A program made the translations under genes and the position numbers. DNA of 64,000 nt from Enchytraeus crypticus. Lineage: Eukaryota > Annelida > Clitellata > Enchytraeida > Enchytraeidae. Where the stretch lies: assembly GCA_905160935.1 (NCBI GenBank), contig CAJHZI010000300.1, positions 22,501 through 86,500 of the forward strand, in the 5' to 3' direction. Positions 39,640-50,993 of this stretch are shown here, piece by piece; position 1 is the stretch's first letter, and every line of letters begins with the position of its first letter. The notes below the pieces were generated by a model. The model worked only from the letters and a program-made list of their open reading frames with translations. It searched no databases and was not told the origin of the DNA.

Positions 39640-40270
39640 CGAGGCCGAGTCCGAAATTATTGGATTCGAGTCCATTTCAAATCCGAATCCTTACATACAT
39701 TACTATCATAGCATCATGTATCGTACGATCAGTGCAACAGATATCTGGGTTTTAGATATTGAAAACATTGTGCCAACGTCTGCAGCGTCAGTCATTATTA
39801 TCTATTTGCTTATTGAGTTATTATTTTAAAAACTTACTGGCATATAGAACTCTCCGGGGTTCAATAAATACGACTAAAGTACATACTAGACAGCCTGACA
39901 GTGACCAAGGTCACGAGATATTCAAGTTTAAAGATCCTGCGAAAGCTCTAGGCTGTGAACTTTGGCGGGAGATTGAATGCCTCTACCTAATGTAAGAAAT
40001 TTCACTGCCTTTGGGGTAACGGAATTAAATATTAGTTATTTAGTTTCATTGAAATCTGTAACAGGGAAGGGGATTTAGCACACTCAGATAAGCTGCGCGT
40101 CAATTGAACGAAATAAAGCCACTTATTACGCGGTTAGTAAATTGTGGGAGATCACTTTGGAATACCGAGTGTCGACAGCTTTGAATGTAAATAATCCCAG
40201 GGCGCTGGAGGTTATTCTTAAATCCGCGCCGTCTGCTACAGAAGCGCCAACAAAAGGTAACGATCAATTT
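39640..40270. other. intergenic, no recognised feature
   Basis: No repeat or gene recognised; short frames only. Confidence 0.5.
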
Positions 40271-40680
40271 AGAATGTCTCAATAGCGCGGGGGTAACGTC
40301 ATGAAGCTTAAAATGACAGATCCTGAGGTGAATTGAACCCACGTGGGTTCAAATCCCAGCCGCGCTGATCAGAGAGTAAATCTCGGACATTCACTGGACT
40401 TGTTATACGGAAAATGGACTAACCTCCGATCTTATAAAGCGAAGATATCTTTCACTCAGAACGATATTGTCGCCGAAAGTCGCTTTTGCATATTATGAAC
40501 GAAATGTCGCTCGGCATCTGAGCTGATTTCAGCTACATGTGACGGGAACTATATCGTCTCGAGATCGGGCAGATAATGTCACCGGTAGATTTAAAATGCC
40601 TAACGGTTTAAACATGTGGTGATAAAAGTGATAGATATCGACATAGTTTATCATTTCACTATAATGCGTGTTTACTTTAC
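40271..40680 (+). mobile_element. SINE family B interrupted by an about 170-bp insertion
   Basis: AATAGCGCGGGGGTAACGTC head, B-box-like GGTTCAAATCCC, CTCGGACATTCACTGGACTT and GGAAAATGGACTAA. The match then stops at about 40422 and resumes at about 40594 with TGCCTAACGGTTTAAACATG and the normal 3' end. The insertion (about 40423-40593) has no recognised identity or clear inverted ends. Confidence 0.85.
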
Positions 40681-41812
40681 TTTTAACGATTTACTAATAA
40701 CCATGGAGAGGTATGGAGGCTATGTAGCACGTGCGGTAAGTCATGTGTGTAACTATTTGGAATAAAAAAACAGTATTACTAATTAACAACAAATTCCAAT
40801 TAACGAAAAAATCATTTAATTAATTTCAAAGTCGCTTATGCTATAGGCCCTATTTTTATTTGTTTGTCTTGTCACAAAATAATTAATTGTCACAAAGTCA
40901 TAGTGACAGTCACAAAAGGCAAACATTAATGTTTCTTCGCATAATTTAATGATAGAAATATTTAGCAATGAGCTATCGGATAAATCGAAATATATGTAGT
41001 TGTATAGATCACGTATATATACATGTGTAAATTACCCCCCAAACACCCAACCATTCATCTAATGTGGGGTGTCAAATGTCGACCTCTAGTGTTGTTCTTC
41101 GGTCAAGTGGGGAGGGGTAGAACTTTCCGACTCCATCGCAATTAAAACTCTGTTTTCAGGAAAAATCAGTTAAATAGTTTCAGGATTCGTAGTCATTAAT
41201 TTTGTCACAACACTTTCATAAATCGTAAAACATTTTCATAAAACATTTGCAACGTCATAGTCTGATATATTATGGTGCTTATAATTGGACCTTGAACAAT
41301 TTAGCAACAGTTAATTGCACGTGTCGAAAGAGGAGACTAACTAAGAAGAGAAGAAGATCACGGGAATGCCCTTCAAAAACCATATTTTTCCCAAGCTAAA
41401 GATAAGTAAAAACATTTTTGAAGGAATGGCTAAAATTGAAAAAAATTGTTAAATTAAATTGTTCTTTCACCATTAATTGGTAGGTCATAAGATACATAAG
41501 TGAACCGAAAGAACTATATTAACTGCTTCCATGTTTTAAACACATAAACAAACGAAATACATTATATACTAATAGTTATAATTAATAATAATGGAGCCTA
41601 ATTATGACTATTAATTTTAAACTAATGATTATCGTGCAGGTCAACCGTAATATGTAGGCTACCTTTACTTTTTCTATTGTTGTGCATGCTTATTAATGTT
41701 TGCTCGGATGTTTGCTTTCATTTGATTTTTGTATGATTTCTTTTGCTAGTATCTAATAATTTTTACACGTATGTTTTTTGTCAGTGATTTGGTATTGATT
41801 CTGAAACCAGAA
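40681..41812. other. AT-rich intergenic, no recognised feature
   Basis: No frame, RNA gene or repeat family recognised. Confidence 0.5.
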
Positions 41813-41813
41813 C

Positions 41814-41856
<43 letters not shown>

Positions 41857-42033
41857 TGATAGAGAGAGAGAGAGAGAAATGCATACCAGAATATTGATTT
41901 AAATATCTCTCTGTAGCTGTAAATTACTCCACAACCGTCAAAAGTGTAGCAATATAAATTCTTAAGTTAGAATTTGAGAAAAATGGAGAAAAAGAAATTG
42001 AGAGAGAGAGAGAGAGAGAAGAGAGCGTGTGAA

Positions 42034-42072
<39 letters not shown>

Positions 42073-42098
42073 CAGAGAGAGAGAAAGAGAGAGAGAGA
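41813..42098. repeat. two (GA)n microsatellites
   Basis: GA runs at about 41813-41878 and 41998-42098, separated by about 120 bases of ordinary sequence. Confidence 0.95.
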
Positions 42099-42289
42099 TT
42101 AAGTATATTTGCAATATAGTTTAATCTTATCGAGCTTGTCAGCTATCAATAATTGATGAAAACACTGAACTCTATAAATTAGCCTAGCGTAATAACTGCT
42201 GATCTGTTGTAATAAATCATTAAAAAACAATAGGCAGTTGCCATAACTACAATAAATATAGTTAGTCGAATGCCTGGGCTCGACATATT

Positions 42290-43440
42290 GTTTCCAACAT
42301 ATCCTCTGCTATTCTCAGATTAATATCAGCTATTATCAGCCAATTATGCAGAATACCAGATGTTTCATCTATGCTGATGACAACTGTTCCACTTATCAGT
42401 CTAAGAATTTCAGTGACATTGAAAAACGATCAAATTAAGTCCTAGAATCACTGTCGGTGTATTATGTGGAAAATCACCTAAAACCTAATCCTATCAAAAC
42501 ACAAGTGTGCGCATTTCATTTAATAAATAAGAATGCTAGTAAGGAGCTTAAAGTTACATGGGAAGGTGTAGAACTACAACACTGTACACACCCAGTTTAC
42601 CTTGGTGTAACATTAGATAGGACTCTGAGTTTCAAGCAGCATGCAGGAAAGACGAAGGCAAAAGTCAGTACAAGAATTTCAATATTAGGAAAACTGGCGA
42701 ACACTCATTGGGGTGCAAAGGCCAACGCAATACGCTCCACAGTATTGGCCCTCTGCTGCTCTAGCGCTGTGTCTGCCTGCGCTGTTTGGGGTCGCTCCAC
42801 ACATGCCCATAAAATTGACAGTGCTCTTAATGCTGCGTGTTGTCATATAACAAGTTACCTGAAACCAACAAGTAAGGACAGTCTGTACTTGCTCTCTGGC
42901 ATAGCACCACCAGCCAACAGGAGTAGTGTCGCTAGCCAAGCTGAACGGAGCAGACAAGAACAGGATCAATGACAGCCATTACATGGTGAAAATCCTCGGA
43001 GATCGCGACTCAAATCAAGGCACAGCTTCTTAAATTCAGTGTCGCCACTAACTCAGTCAGTGGAGCAATCTCGCCTCCAGCATCTGGAAAGAAGATCTCC
43101 AATCAGTTCCAGAGGATAAAATATGAGTAGAAGCGTCAGAAAGTCTTCCGTGTGGGTGCGATGAGGATCGACGAACGTGGCTATGCTTAAATAGATTTAG
43201 GACAGGTGTCGGTCGGAAAAGGTTGCAATGAGCCGTTGGGGATATCATAATAGTTCTACAGCATGTGAATGCGGCCTGGAGGAGGAGGACATTGACCATT
43301 TGATGAACTGCAACTTGACCGGTGATGGGGTCACGCGTGAGTATCTCAGAGAGTTCAATGATCGGGCGAGAGCTTGTGTCAAACGCTGGATTAATGCTGT
43401 AAAAGGACACGATAACAAGAAGATATAAAAATTCAGAAAG
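42290..43440 (+). mobile_element. 5'-truncated LINE, RT C-terminal half and CCHC-like tail
   Basis: Starts just before the catalytic box: RCFIYADDNCSTYQ, YADD at about 42370-42381. An in-frame TAA at 42436 is followed in the same frame by YYVENHLKPNPIKTQVCAF, PVYLGVTLDRTLSFK, KVSTRISILGKLANTHWG and SSAVSACAVWGRSTHAHK. A stop at 42970 ends that block. After a scrambled 250 bases comes CECGLEEEDIDHLMNC, a Cys/His cluster typical of the ORF2 C-terminus in Jockey/R1/I-type elements. Dead copy; the precise clade was not determined. Confidence 0.85.
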
Positions 43441-43531
43441 CTATGGCAACTAATTTACGATAGATTGGCTAAGATTTGTAGACTAACTATAGATAGACTT
43501 ACTATAGATTGGCTAAGACTGGGCAACCAAT

Positions 43532-43565
<34 letters not shown>

Positions 43566-43839
43566 AGGACAATTAAAAATGAAAATAGACTATTCTCCTA
43601 GCTTTGATAACACTACTACTGAACATAACGCTTAAAGGCACCCAGTGGTTTTAACATTGCTAGCCTAATAGATCTTTTCGGTAATAAATATAAATAGAAC
43701 ATTAATTAATTATTAAACACATTCGAACCAGGAAATGATTTCCTTCAAATTGGTCGCTACTATTTTCTTCACCAAGTGACTTAAAATTCTAATTTCTCAT
43801 ACGAAATGAGTTTCAGTTACAGAAATAAGAGAATTAATC

Positions 43840-43960
43840 TCTCTCAGTGCATTGCCTACTGGCAGGTCCATGGTATATCTACGCCTCTACTCATCTCTAT
43901 CTTCCGCTTTCCTCTTCATGTCCACATGCTAGTGGATCTTTAAATCATCAATAACATTCC
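43840..43960 (-). mobile_element. 3' fragment of the RTE-like LINE (minus strand)
   Basis: The reverse complement (ATGATTTAAAGATCCACT, AAGAGGAAAGCGGAAGATAG, GACCTGCCAGTAGGCAATGC) matches 19.31-19.41 kb of the larger RTE-like copy almost base for base, so this is the same family. Confidence 0.85.
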
Positions 43961-43974
43961 TTTTGATATACTTG

Positions 43975-44110
43975 GCTGGAATCAGTGGCGAGGTCGATAA
44001 GATATTCTATCGCGGAACAGTATTTGAGGGGTTCAAATCCTGGGCTCGCCCGTCATTGACATCGCTTTCGAGTGAGGAAACTGACATTAACTTAAGCTTT
44101 ACCAGCTTTT
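43975..44110 (+). mobile_element. SINE family A
   Basis: GGCTGGAATCAGTGGCGAGG, B-box-like GGTTCAAATCCTGGGCTCGCC in two halves, CATCGCTTTCGAGTGAGGAA, GCTTTACCAGCTTTT end. Near complete. Confidence 0.9.
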
Positions 44111-44840
44111 ACTATTAATCTTGGGGGCTTCTGCATATTCATATGACGAGGTGGGACTCCTTTGCCTTCCTCAGCTATAGAATTTAATTTATAAGCTTGC
44201 GGAAGTAAACGATTAATTTATTCCGTTAGCGATTGAGGAATTTTAACGACGAAAATGTTTTATGATTGATAGAAAAAAGGCTTTGTTTGCTTGACAAAAT
44301 CGGAAACAATTGGATGCGATTAGCAAAACAATAAAGGCAGACATCAAGTTAAAAACATTAAAAATGCTGGACATGTTAAATATAATTCGTTTCTGGAGGT
44401 ACACGTAGGCCTATGTTTGATCAGTTTAGATTTAAAATGCAGGATGACGGTAGGCCTAGATTGTATTTAACTGAAAAGTTTTTCTATGTTATTTTGCGCA
44501 AATCTGATATTTATCGTTAATTGTTATGAAATTAGTGGAAAATTAATTAAAATTAACGGTTCAGTAATCTTTAATTTTCAAAAAAGTTAACTAGTCTATT
44601 CAGAATTATATTCGTTAGCAACCCTAGTCTTTGCAAAATTATTGGGAGTTGCAAATGAATTTTATCGACCAAAGCTTTGAAGCAGAAGGCAGACGGGAAA
44701 AGTTTCCAAACGATCACAAAATGTATCATAATATATTTTAACATTCTTTCAAGCTGAATTTGACAGCATGCTTATCCAAATACGAAATATGATCCATTGA
44801 CCGATTCCAAAGTTTCAATTAATTGTTAAATACTGTGCAC
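44111..44840. other. AT-rich intergenic, no recognised feature
   Basis: Nothing recognised. Confidence 0.5.
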
Positions 44841-44844
44841 TATA

Positions 44845-44859
44845 TATATATGTGTGTGT

Positions 44860-44937
<78 letters not shown>
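44845..44937. repeat. (TG)n-(TA)n compound microsatellite
   Basis: A TG run passes into a TA run, the same compound type as at the left edge of the window. Confidence 0.95.
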
Positions 44938-44939
<2 letters not shown>

Positions 44940-44969
44940 GTCTATATATACATATACAGCATATCCTCT

Positions 44970-45985
44970 ATATATAGATTTCTTTAAGGTAGTATCTAAA
45001 GAACTAGGCAAAGGATATTGTGTGGAAGTTCTGTATTTAGATTTTACAAAGGCTTTGGACAAAGTTCTGCATTAGAGACTATTATTAATAAGTTACAGGC
45101 GCATGGTATAACAGGTGATATAAATTACCTGTTATACCATACCGTATACCTGAAATACTAAGATGGATAATTTAATAAATTTTGCAGACGATCCATAATT
45201 TGCAAAAAGTGTTTCCAATTCTTATGTTATTAGAATTTTAGAAGATGATATAATAAAAATACAAAATTGGTGTAATGTCTGGCAGATGGAATTCATTATT
45301 GATAAATGTAATGTACTGTAGGGTCATGCATTTGGGTAAAAATAGTTTTAAAACTGACTACGTTCTAAACCACACAATATTAAAGTCGACCAATAGCAAC
45401 AAAGATCTGGGTGTATTGGTAGATAAATCACTAAAGTTTAGAGAACAAGTTAATAAAGTATCTAACAGTGTAAATTCTGTTCCAGGTTTCATTAAGAGAA
45501 CTATGAAAAACAAAAGAAAAGATATAATGGTAAAAATCTATAAATCGTTGGTTAGGCCTAAGCTGGATTATTGTGTCCAAGCTTGGTATCCTTATCTAAA
45601 AATAGATATAGATATATTAGAGAAAGTACAGTCTAGAGCGACAAAACTGATTAAGGAGTGCAAGAATTGTAGTTAAGAAAACCGACTAAAACATACAGGA
45701 TTAGTAACTCTAAAGGAGAGAAGAGCAAGGGGAGATCTTAAAGAAGTGTTCACAATTCTAAAGGGATTTAGTAAGGCTGATTACAACACTTGGTTTAATT
45801 TAACTAATAGCTGCATAACTAGAGGTCATAAATACAAGCTTGTAGAAGTAGATTAGATATACGCAAAAACTTGTTTAGTCAGAGAATTATTAATATCTGG
45901 AATGATCTACCAGAGGAAGTTATAGAAGCAAAGTCCATAAATCAATTTTAAAATTTGTACGATAAATATAAGAAGTTGATGTAAT
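44970..45985 (+). mobile_element. CR1/Rex-like LINE fragment with internal deletion
   Basis: VEVLYLDFTKALDKVLH (RT block with the first catalytic Asp) is followed by LQAHGITGD. The sequence then jumps to NFADDP (second catalytic box) near 45183, omitting the intervening RT blocks. The downstream open segment 45275-45676 holds KDLGVLVDKSLKFREQVNK and SLVRPKLDYCVQAWYPYL. After a stop it continues TLKERRARGDLKEVFTILKG, the usual CR1/Rex1 ending. Several stops; dead. Confidence 0.8.
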
Positions 45986-46169
45986 ATTTGACTACATGTA
46001 TAATTACTTGTTAGATGTTAATTAGGTATTTTAGGGTGTACAGATATGTGTTATTATGATAGGTTTAAAATAGAAATATAAAGCTAGACTTTTCATTCAA
46101 ATACCTTCCTTTTTGTAAATGCAACAGTGTAGTGTCATTATCTAGCTTAAATATGTATATTATTATGTT

Positions 46170-46520
<351 letters not shown>

Positions 46521-46628
46521 ATATACATGTATAATTACATGAATACAGTCTTGTGCAGAATGGATGCATCACTTTAGAAAAATAGTTATTTTTACATATA
46601 CAGTATATTACCAAGTTACATCTCAATT

Positions 46629-48023
46629 TAGAGATGGGAATTTTATGAATTTCCAGAGTTCGGGTTCGGTTCGGTTCGTTGAAAATGAAAGTTCGGTTCG
46701 GTTCGGGTTCGATTCTAAAAAGGGTTCGGGTTCGGTTCGGGTTCGGCTTGTTTGCCAACTCGCAAGAGTTCGATTCGAGTTCGAAATGGTTTGGTTTGGA
46801 TAATGTTGCAATACTTCAATTTTACTTATAATAATCAAGGTTATGACAAACATGTTTAAAATGGTTTATGGTAAATATGCTTAAAAATTCATTAAGTCAT
46901 AATAGCTGCCACATTTTTTCACCTGAGTAAAAATATGACAATGAAAAAAAGAGAGAAGTGGTATTTATTCCTGTACATTTCTTAAAATATTGTTAGTTGA
47001 CCAACAAATGTTCATAATATAGATATTTAGCTTTATTATTGTATCTGAAATATTCTCCTTGATTGTAGCGAGCAAATAGAATGCTTCATCAATTTTAAAT
47101 TATTTTTGTCACTATAGGCCTATATATTAGATACATTTATAATTAAGTGGAAATGTCTTGGCTAAAATTTGATCCAATATTTCAGAGGCAAAGTGCAATT
47201 TAGTAACATAAAAATGTCAAATATAGATGATTTGGTAAACACGTGTACTTCCATTGAAAAATGATCATAATATACACCGTTTGCCATCAACTGACCAGTA
47301 ATAAGCTTCATAATTTACCTTAGGATTTCAAATTTGAAACTCTCAGATAAATTATGAAGGGACGAAAATAGTTATGAAAATTTTGCATTGCTATGATGCA
47401 AAATTATTTACTACAGATAGTCTTAACACATATAGAATGTCATATATAATTATTTGTAAATCTGGCTGCAAAAATACTAAGGTAGCACACAAAAATTAGA
47501 AAAAAATAATAATTTGAAATTAACAAGAACAAATCCACCTAAAGACTCAGATTGAGTCAAGCATTTTCAGATTTTTAAGGAATACTCTCATCACTTTTTT
47601 CTCTCTGATGTTAATCTTCATTCCATATTTCAATGCCGTATCATTCAGACTATCCATTATCTTCTGTAGGCCCGTCTAGCTTCCTGCTATCATTCCTTTG
47701 TACCGCTATCATTTTAAAATTTGTGTCGGAACTTGCATTACCTGAATATATGCTGTTAGAAACTGTAAGACGTGTAAATGCAAAAACTAATATATATTTG
47801 TATTGTTCTTACTATCTTTATTTAATGGCAGGCTGGTGAAGAAGAAAGGAACTAAAAGAGTTTGGTTCAGTTCGGTTTGGACAAAGTTCAGGTTCGGTTC
47901 GGGTTCGGCCAGAGTCTGGGTCCGGGTTCGGTTCGGCCAGAGTCTGGGTTCGAGTTCGGTTCGGTCAAAATTCTAGATTTTAGGATTCGGTTCGGTTCGG
48001 GTTCGGTTCGATTCCCATTTCTA
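46629..48023. mobile_element. non-autonomous hAT element with subterminal GGTTCGG repeats (1395 bp)
   Basis: TIRs TAGAGATGGGAAT and TAGAAATGGGAAT (inverted right end) differ at one base. The flanks TCTCAATT at 46621-46628 and 48024-48031 are a perfect 8-bp target duplication, diagnostic of hAT. About 120-160 bases at each end consist of GTTCGG/GGTTCGGGTTCGG repeats that point in the same sense on the top strand. The roughly 1-kb centre is AT-rich with no transposase frame. Confidence 0.88.
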
Positions 48024-48494
48024 TCTCAATTATTATCTCAAGCATTTAATACAAATTTTATATGATTATATATCATTCATACATATTATCCTTTGAAACA
48101 CTTGTTGCCAGTCATGTGTAGGGTTTTTAAATCGTTTGGTAACGCAGATGTGTGTTTTTACAGCCTTTTTACATTTCAAATGAGCGCCAAATCAAGTTTG
48201 TTTTTTTTAATTGTTTTTAATTTTCCGGCTTTTAACTATCATAAATTTGACTAAATAATGATATATAATATATTTGAATCATATTTAATTAGTATTTTTC
48301 AAACCTTTAATGTACTAAATGACTAATAATTAATGTTGCTAAAGTCACCTACCAATCGATTGATTTTATATTGTCTGCAGTTGTGCTCACCCTTTTCTTC
48401 ATCCTCTTATACTCAAATGAAATATTATTTCACTTATTTGTATGTCTTGGACAAAAAGAAGCCTTATTTGATTGTAGATCACGTATAAGCAAGT

Positions 48495-48689
48495 ATGCCT
48501 GGCTCACGAATATTGCTAATAACTCACTCTCAAATTAGGCTACTTCATGAAAATGGACATTCCAGTAGACAAATTTCGACAAGATTAGGATTGGTTCAAT
48601 CCACAGTAATCAGATCACTGAAAATGCAACAGAAAACCAATCAGTTTTCAATTACTCACTCAAATTCAATCAATTCAACCAATCACTGA
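48495..48689 (+). pseudogene. Tc1-type transposase N-terminal fragment (left arm)
   Basis: Sixty-four codons beginning MPGSRILLITHSQIRLL; the HTH covers about residues 9-40 (LLHENGHSSRQISTRLGLVQ, then STVIRSL). In intact Tc1 proteins a second HTH and a DDE domain follow; here the frame ends soon after the arm homology stops. It cannot be an active transposase. Confidence 0.7.
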
Positions 48690-48739
48690 ACATTTTTTGT
48701 GCCATTCATTAACTTTTCAGTCTTTGTAGTTATTACAAA

Positions 48740-49132
48740 ATGCCAGGCGGTCTGTGATATTTTTTTGGAAAGAGAAGGTTTCATAGCTGGCTTATAGGAC
48801 CTTAACCCGGCTTCTATTAGACGTAGCCTGACTGTAGAAGTGCTGGGAGTGGCATTTGTGAAACTAATCCTGATTGCTTCTGAAGATTTCTTGAGAGGAC
48901 GTTTGGTAGCACGAACTATGGAGTCGTCAAGTCGTTTGGATGTTGCTCTTGGTCATCATTTTGCCTTCTTGTAGCAAAACGGATTGGTTTTCTGTTGCAT
49001 TTTCAGTGATCTGATTACTGTGGATTGAACCAGTCCTAATCTTGTCGAAATTTGTCTACTGGAATGTCCATTTTCATGAAGTAGCCTAATTTGAGAGTGA
49101 GTTGTTAGTAATATTCGTGTGCCACGTATGCT
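48740..49132 (-). pseudogene. Tc1-type transposase N-terminal fragment (right arm, minus strand)
   Basis: The same HTH as the left arm, but the initiator is ATA instead of ATG. After stops the frame resumes as SKRLDDSIVRATKRPLKKSS and STVRLRLIEAGLRSYKP, the second HTH region of Tc1 proteins. It therefore reaches further into the gene than the left arm, and then loses homology near 48740. Confidence 0.7.
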
Positions 49133-49708
49133 TGCTTATACGCGATCTACAATCAAATAACCTTCTTTTTGTCAAGGACATACAAATAAGTCAAATAATA
49201 TTTCGTTTGAGTATAAGAGGATGAAGAAAAGGGTGAGCACAGCTGCACACAATATAAAATCAATCGATTGGTAGGTGATTTTAGCAACATTAATTATTAG
49301 TCATTTAACACATTAAAGATTTGAAAAATACTAATTAAATATGATTCAAATATATTATAAATAATTACTTAGTAAAATTTATGATAGTAAAAAGCTGGAA
49401 AATTTAAAAAAAAATAAAAGAAAAAACCTGATTTGGCGTCCATTTGAAATGTAAAAAGGCTGTAAAAACACCCATCTGTGTTACCAAACGATTCAAAAAC
49501 CCTAAACCTGACTCAGCAACAAGGGTTTCAAAGGATAATATGTAGGAATGATTGATAATCATATATAATTTGTATTAAATGCTTGAGGTAATTATTGAGA
49601 TGTAACTTGGTACTATATATGTAAAAATAACTAATTTTCTAAAGTGATGCATCCATTCTGCACAAGACTGTATATAACTAGATCCGATGGTAGGGTAACG
49701 CTGCCAAG

Positions 49709-50993
49709 ATGGCGGACGTAAATAGTAAGCTTATAATATCGAACTGTTTATGCTTTGTAATTAGAAAAATGGACAAATTGCCTATGAATTCGCTGAAATC
49801 TCTAATCACGGAGTTTTGTAATAGTGAGCAGATTAGCTACGCTAAGGGACTACTATTGAAAGCTGTAAATGACCTGAAAATCGAAAACTTTCCTAAATCG
49901 ATAAGGAATAGAAGAAACAATTCCTCCCATCTAGGGAGTGAATTTGATGACATCATTGCGATACTGAATTTCCTGGATGAACAGGGTCACGTGAAAGATT
50001 TACCGACATTCGTTGCGGATAATCCGGATGGAATGCCTTCAGTCAGGCTACTGGAGGGTGATCTAAATATTTTATGGTCTAAAATAGATAAATTGGAACA
50101 TTTCGTGAAAGATGTATGTGATAAATCGTCGATGTCACTTGAAGCCATCCGTCAGATGTCATCAGATTTCATCAGTACGAGAATCACTTCGTTACCTCGC
50201 AACAATACATCAGACGACAACAATGCAAGTGCAAATACTAGGCCTATAGGTGAGCCAACGGCCGGGCTAAGTCGGTACAAAGAAACGGAAAGTTCATGAA
50301 GCCAACATCTCTCCAAACGACAATTTAAGGAGTAATCCCATTCAACCTAAAGCAAGCGATCCTACGCCACTGAAGCCTACGTATGCGGGAACAGTGAGTC
50401 TTGGGACATGTCCGCCGAACAACAAGCGCAATCTGCGAGCAACTCAATCAGCTCCTGGCTTCAAAGAGAGGGTGGTTGGTAGCGGCAATTCCGCAGTTCT
50501 GAAGGCTGCTCTACGTACGGGTACGGTACCTGAAAAAGCTGTTTTTGGTATCTATAATGTGGAAAATAGTTACAGTACACAGAGTATTCGTGATCATTGT
50601 AAAAATAACAACATTAAAGTTTTATTTTGCTACGATGTGACTAAATCCGAGCGTAACTCGCGCACGTTTAAGTTAGCTATCGATAAACATCTCGAGGATA
50701 AAATCATGCAAAAGTCATCATGGCCTGCTGTGATTATCGTACGGCACTGGATCTATAAATCTTTTGATATTATAGAAACTAACTCTCAGCTCGCTCACCT
50801 ACAACCTACCACTACTGCGCTGCCTACTAATAACCATATAGTACAACTATCCGAGAATGTAAATAGCGATTCTGTTAAGCTAATTGAATTGGACTCTGCA
50901 GACGAATCAGCTGTTGCCACGGTAGTGCCTTCAAGTGCGGACATACCTGTCATAAATGACGTTGAGAATGTAGTAAATAGAGATAGCTTGTAA
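49709..50993 (+). pseudogene. LINE ORF1 (RNA-binding/chaperone-type), one frameshift
   Basis: The first frame (49709-50299) starts MADVNSKLIIS and includes FDDIIAILNFLDEQGHVKDL and LEGDLNILWSKIDKLEHFV, a likely coiled coil. A one-step frame change near 50290 leads to the second frame, open to TAA at 50991. It contains KAVFGIYNVENSYSTQSIRDHCK and WPAVIIVRHWIYK, which look like an RRM/esterase-free ORF1 C-terminal domain seen in CR1-type elements. Combined length is about 425 codons. The function (binding its own RNA) is inferred from position. Confidence 0.75.

Larger units (their letters stand above)
46546..49670. mobile_element. palindromic Tc1-like element, TA target site, split by a nested hAT element
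   Basis: Termini CAGTCTTGTGCAGAATGG (46546) and its inverse (ending 49670), each bordered by TA. The first 80 bases are near-identical inverted repeats. Inside, the left arm (after removing the hAT insertion at 46629-48023 and one TSD copy) and the right arm stay inverted copies for about 690 bases, to about 48640 and 48975. Each arm is the 5' part of a Tc1-type transposase gene: ITHSQIRLLHENGHSSRQIS is the first HTH. Without the hAT insert the element is about 1.72 kb. There is no DDE catalytic domain, so it is non-autonomous. Confidence 0.85.

Noticed and set aside
46564-46853. Frames on both strands rich in RFG/NRTEP words
   Set aside because: They translate the GGTTCGG subterminal repeats of the hAT element.
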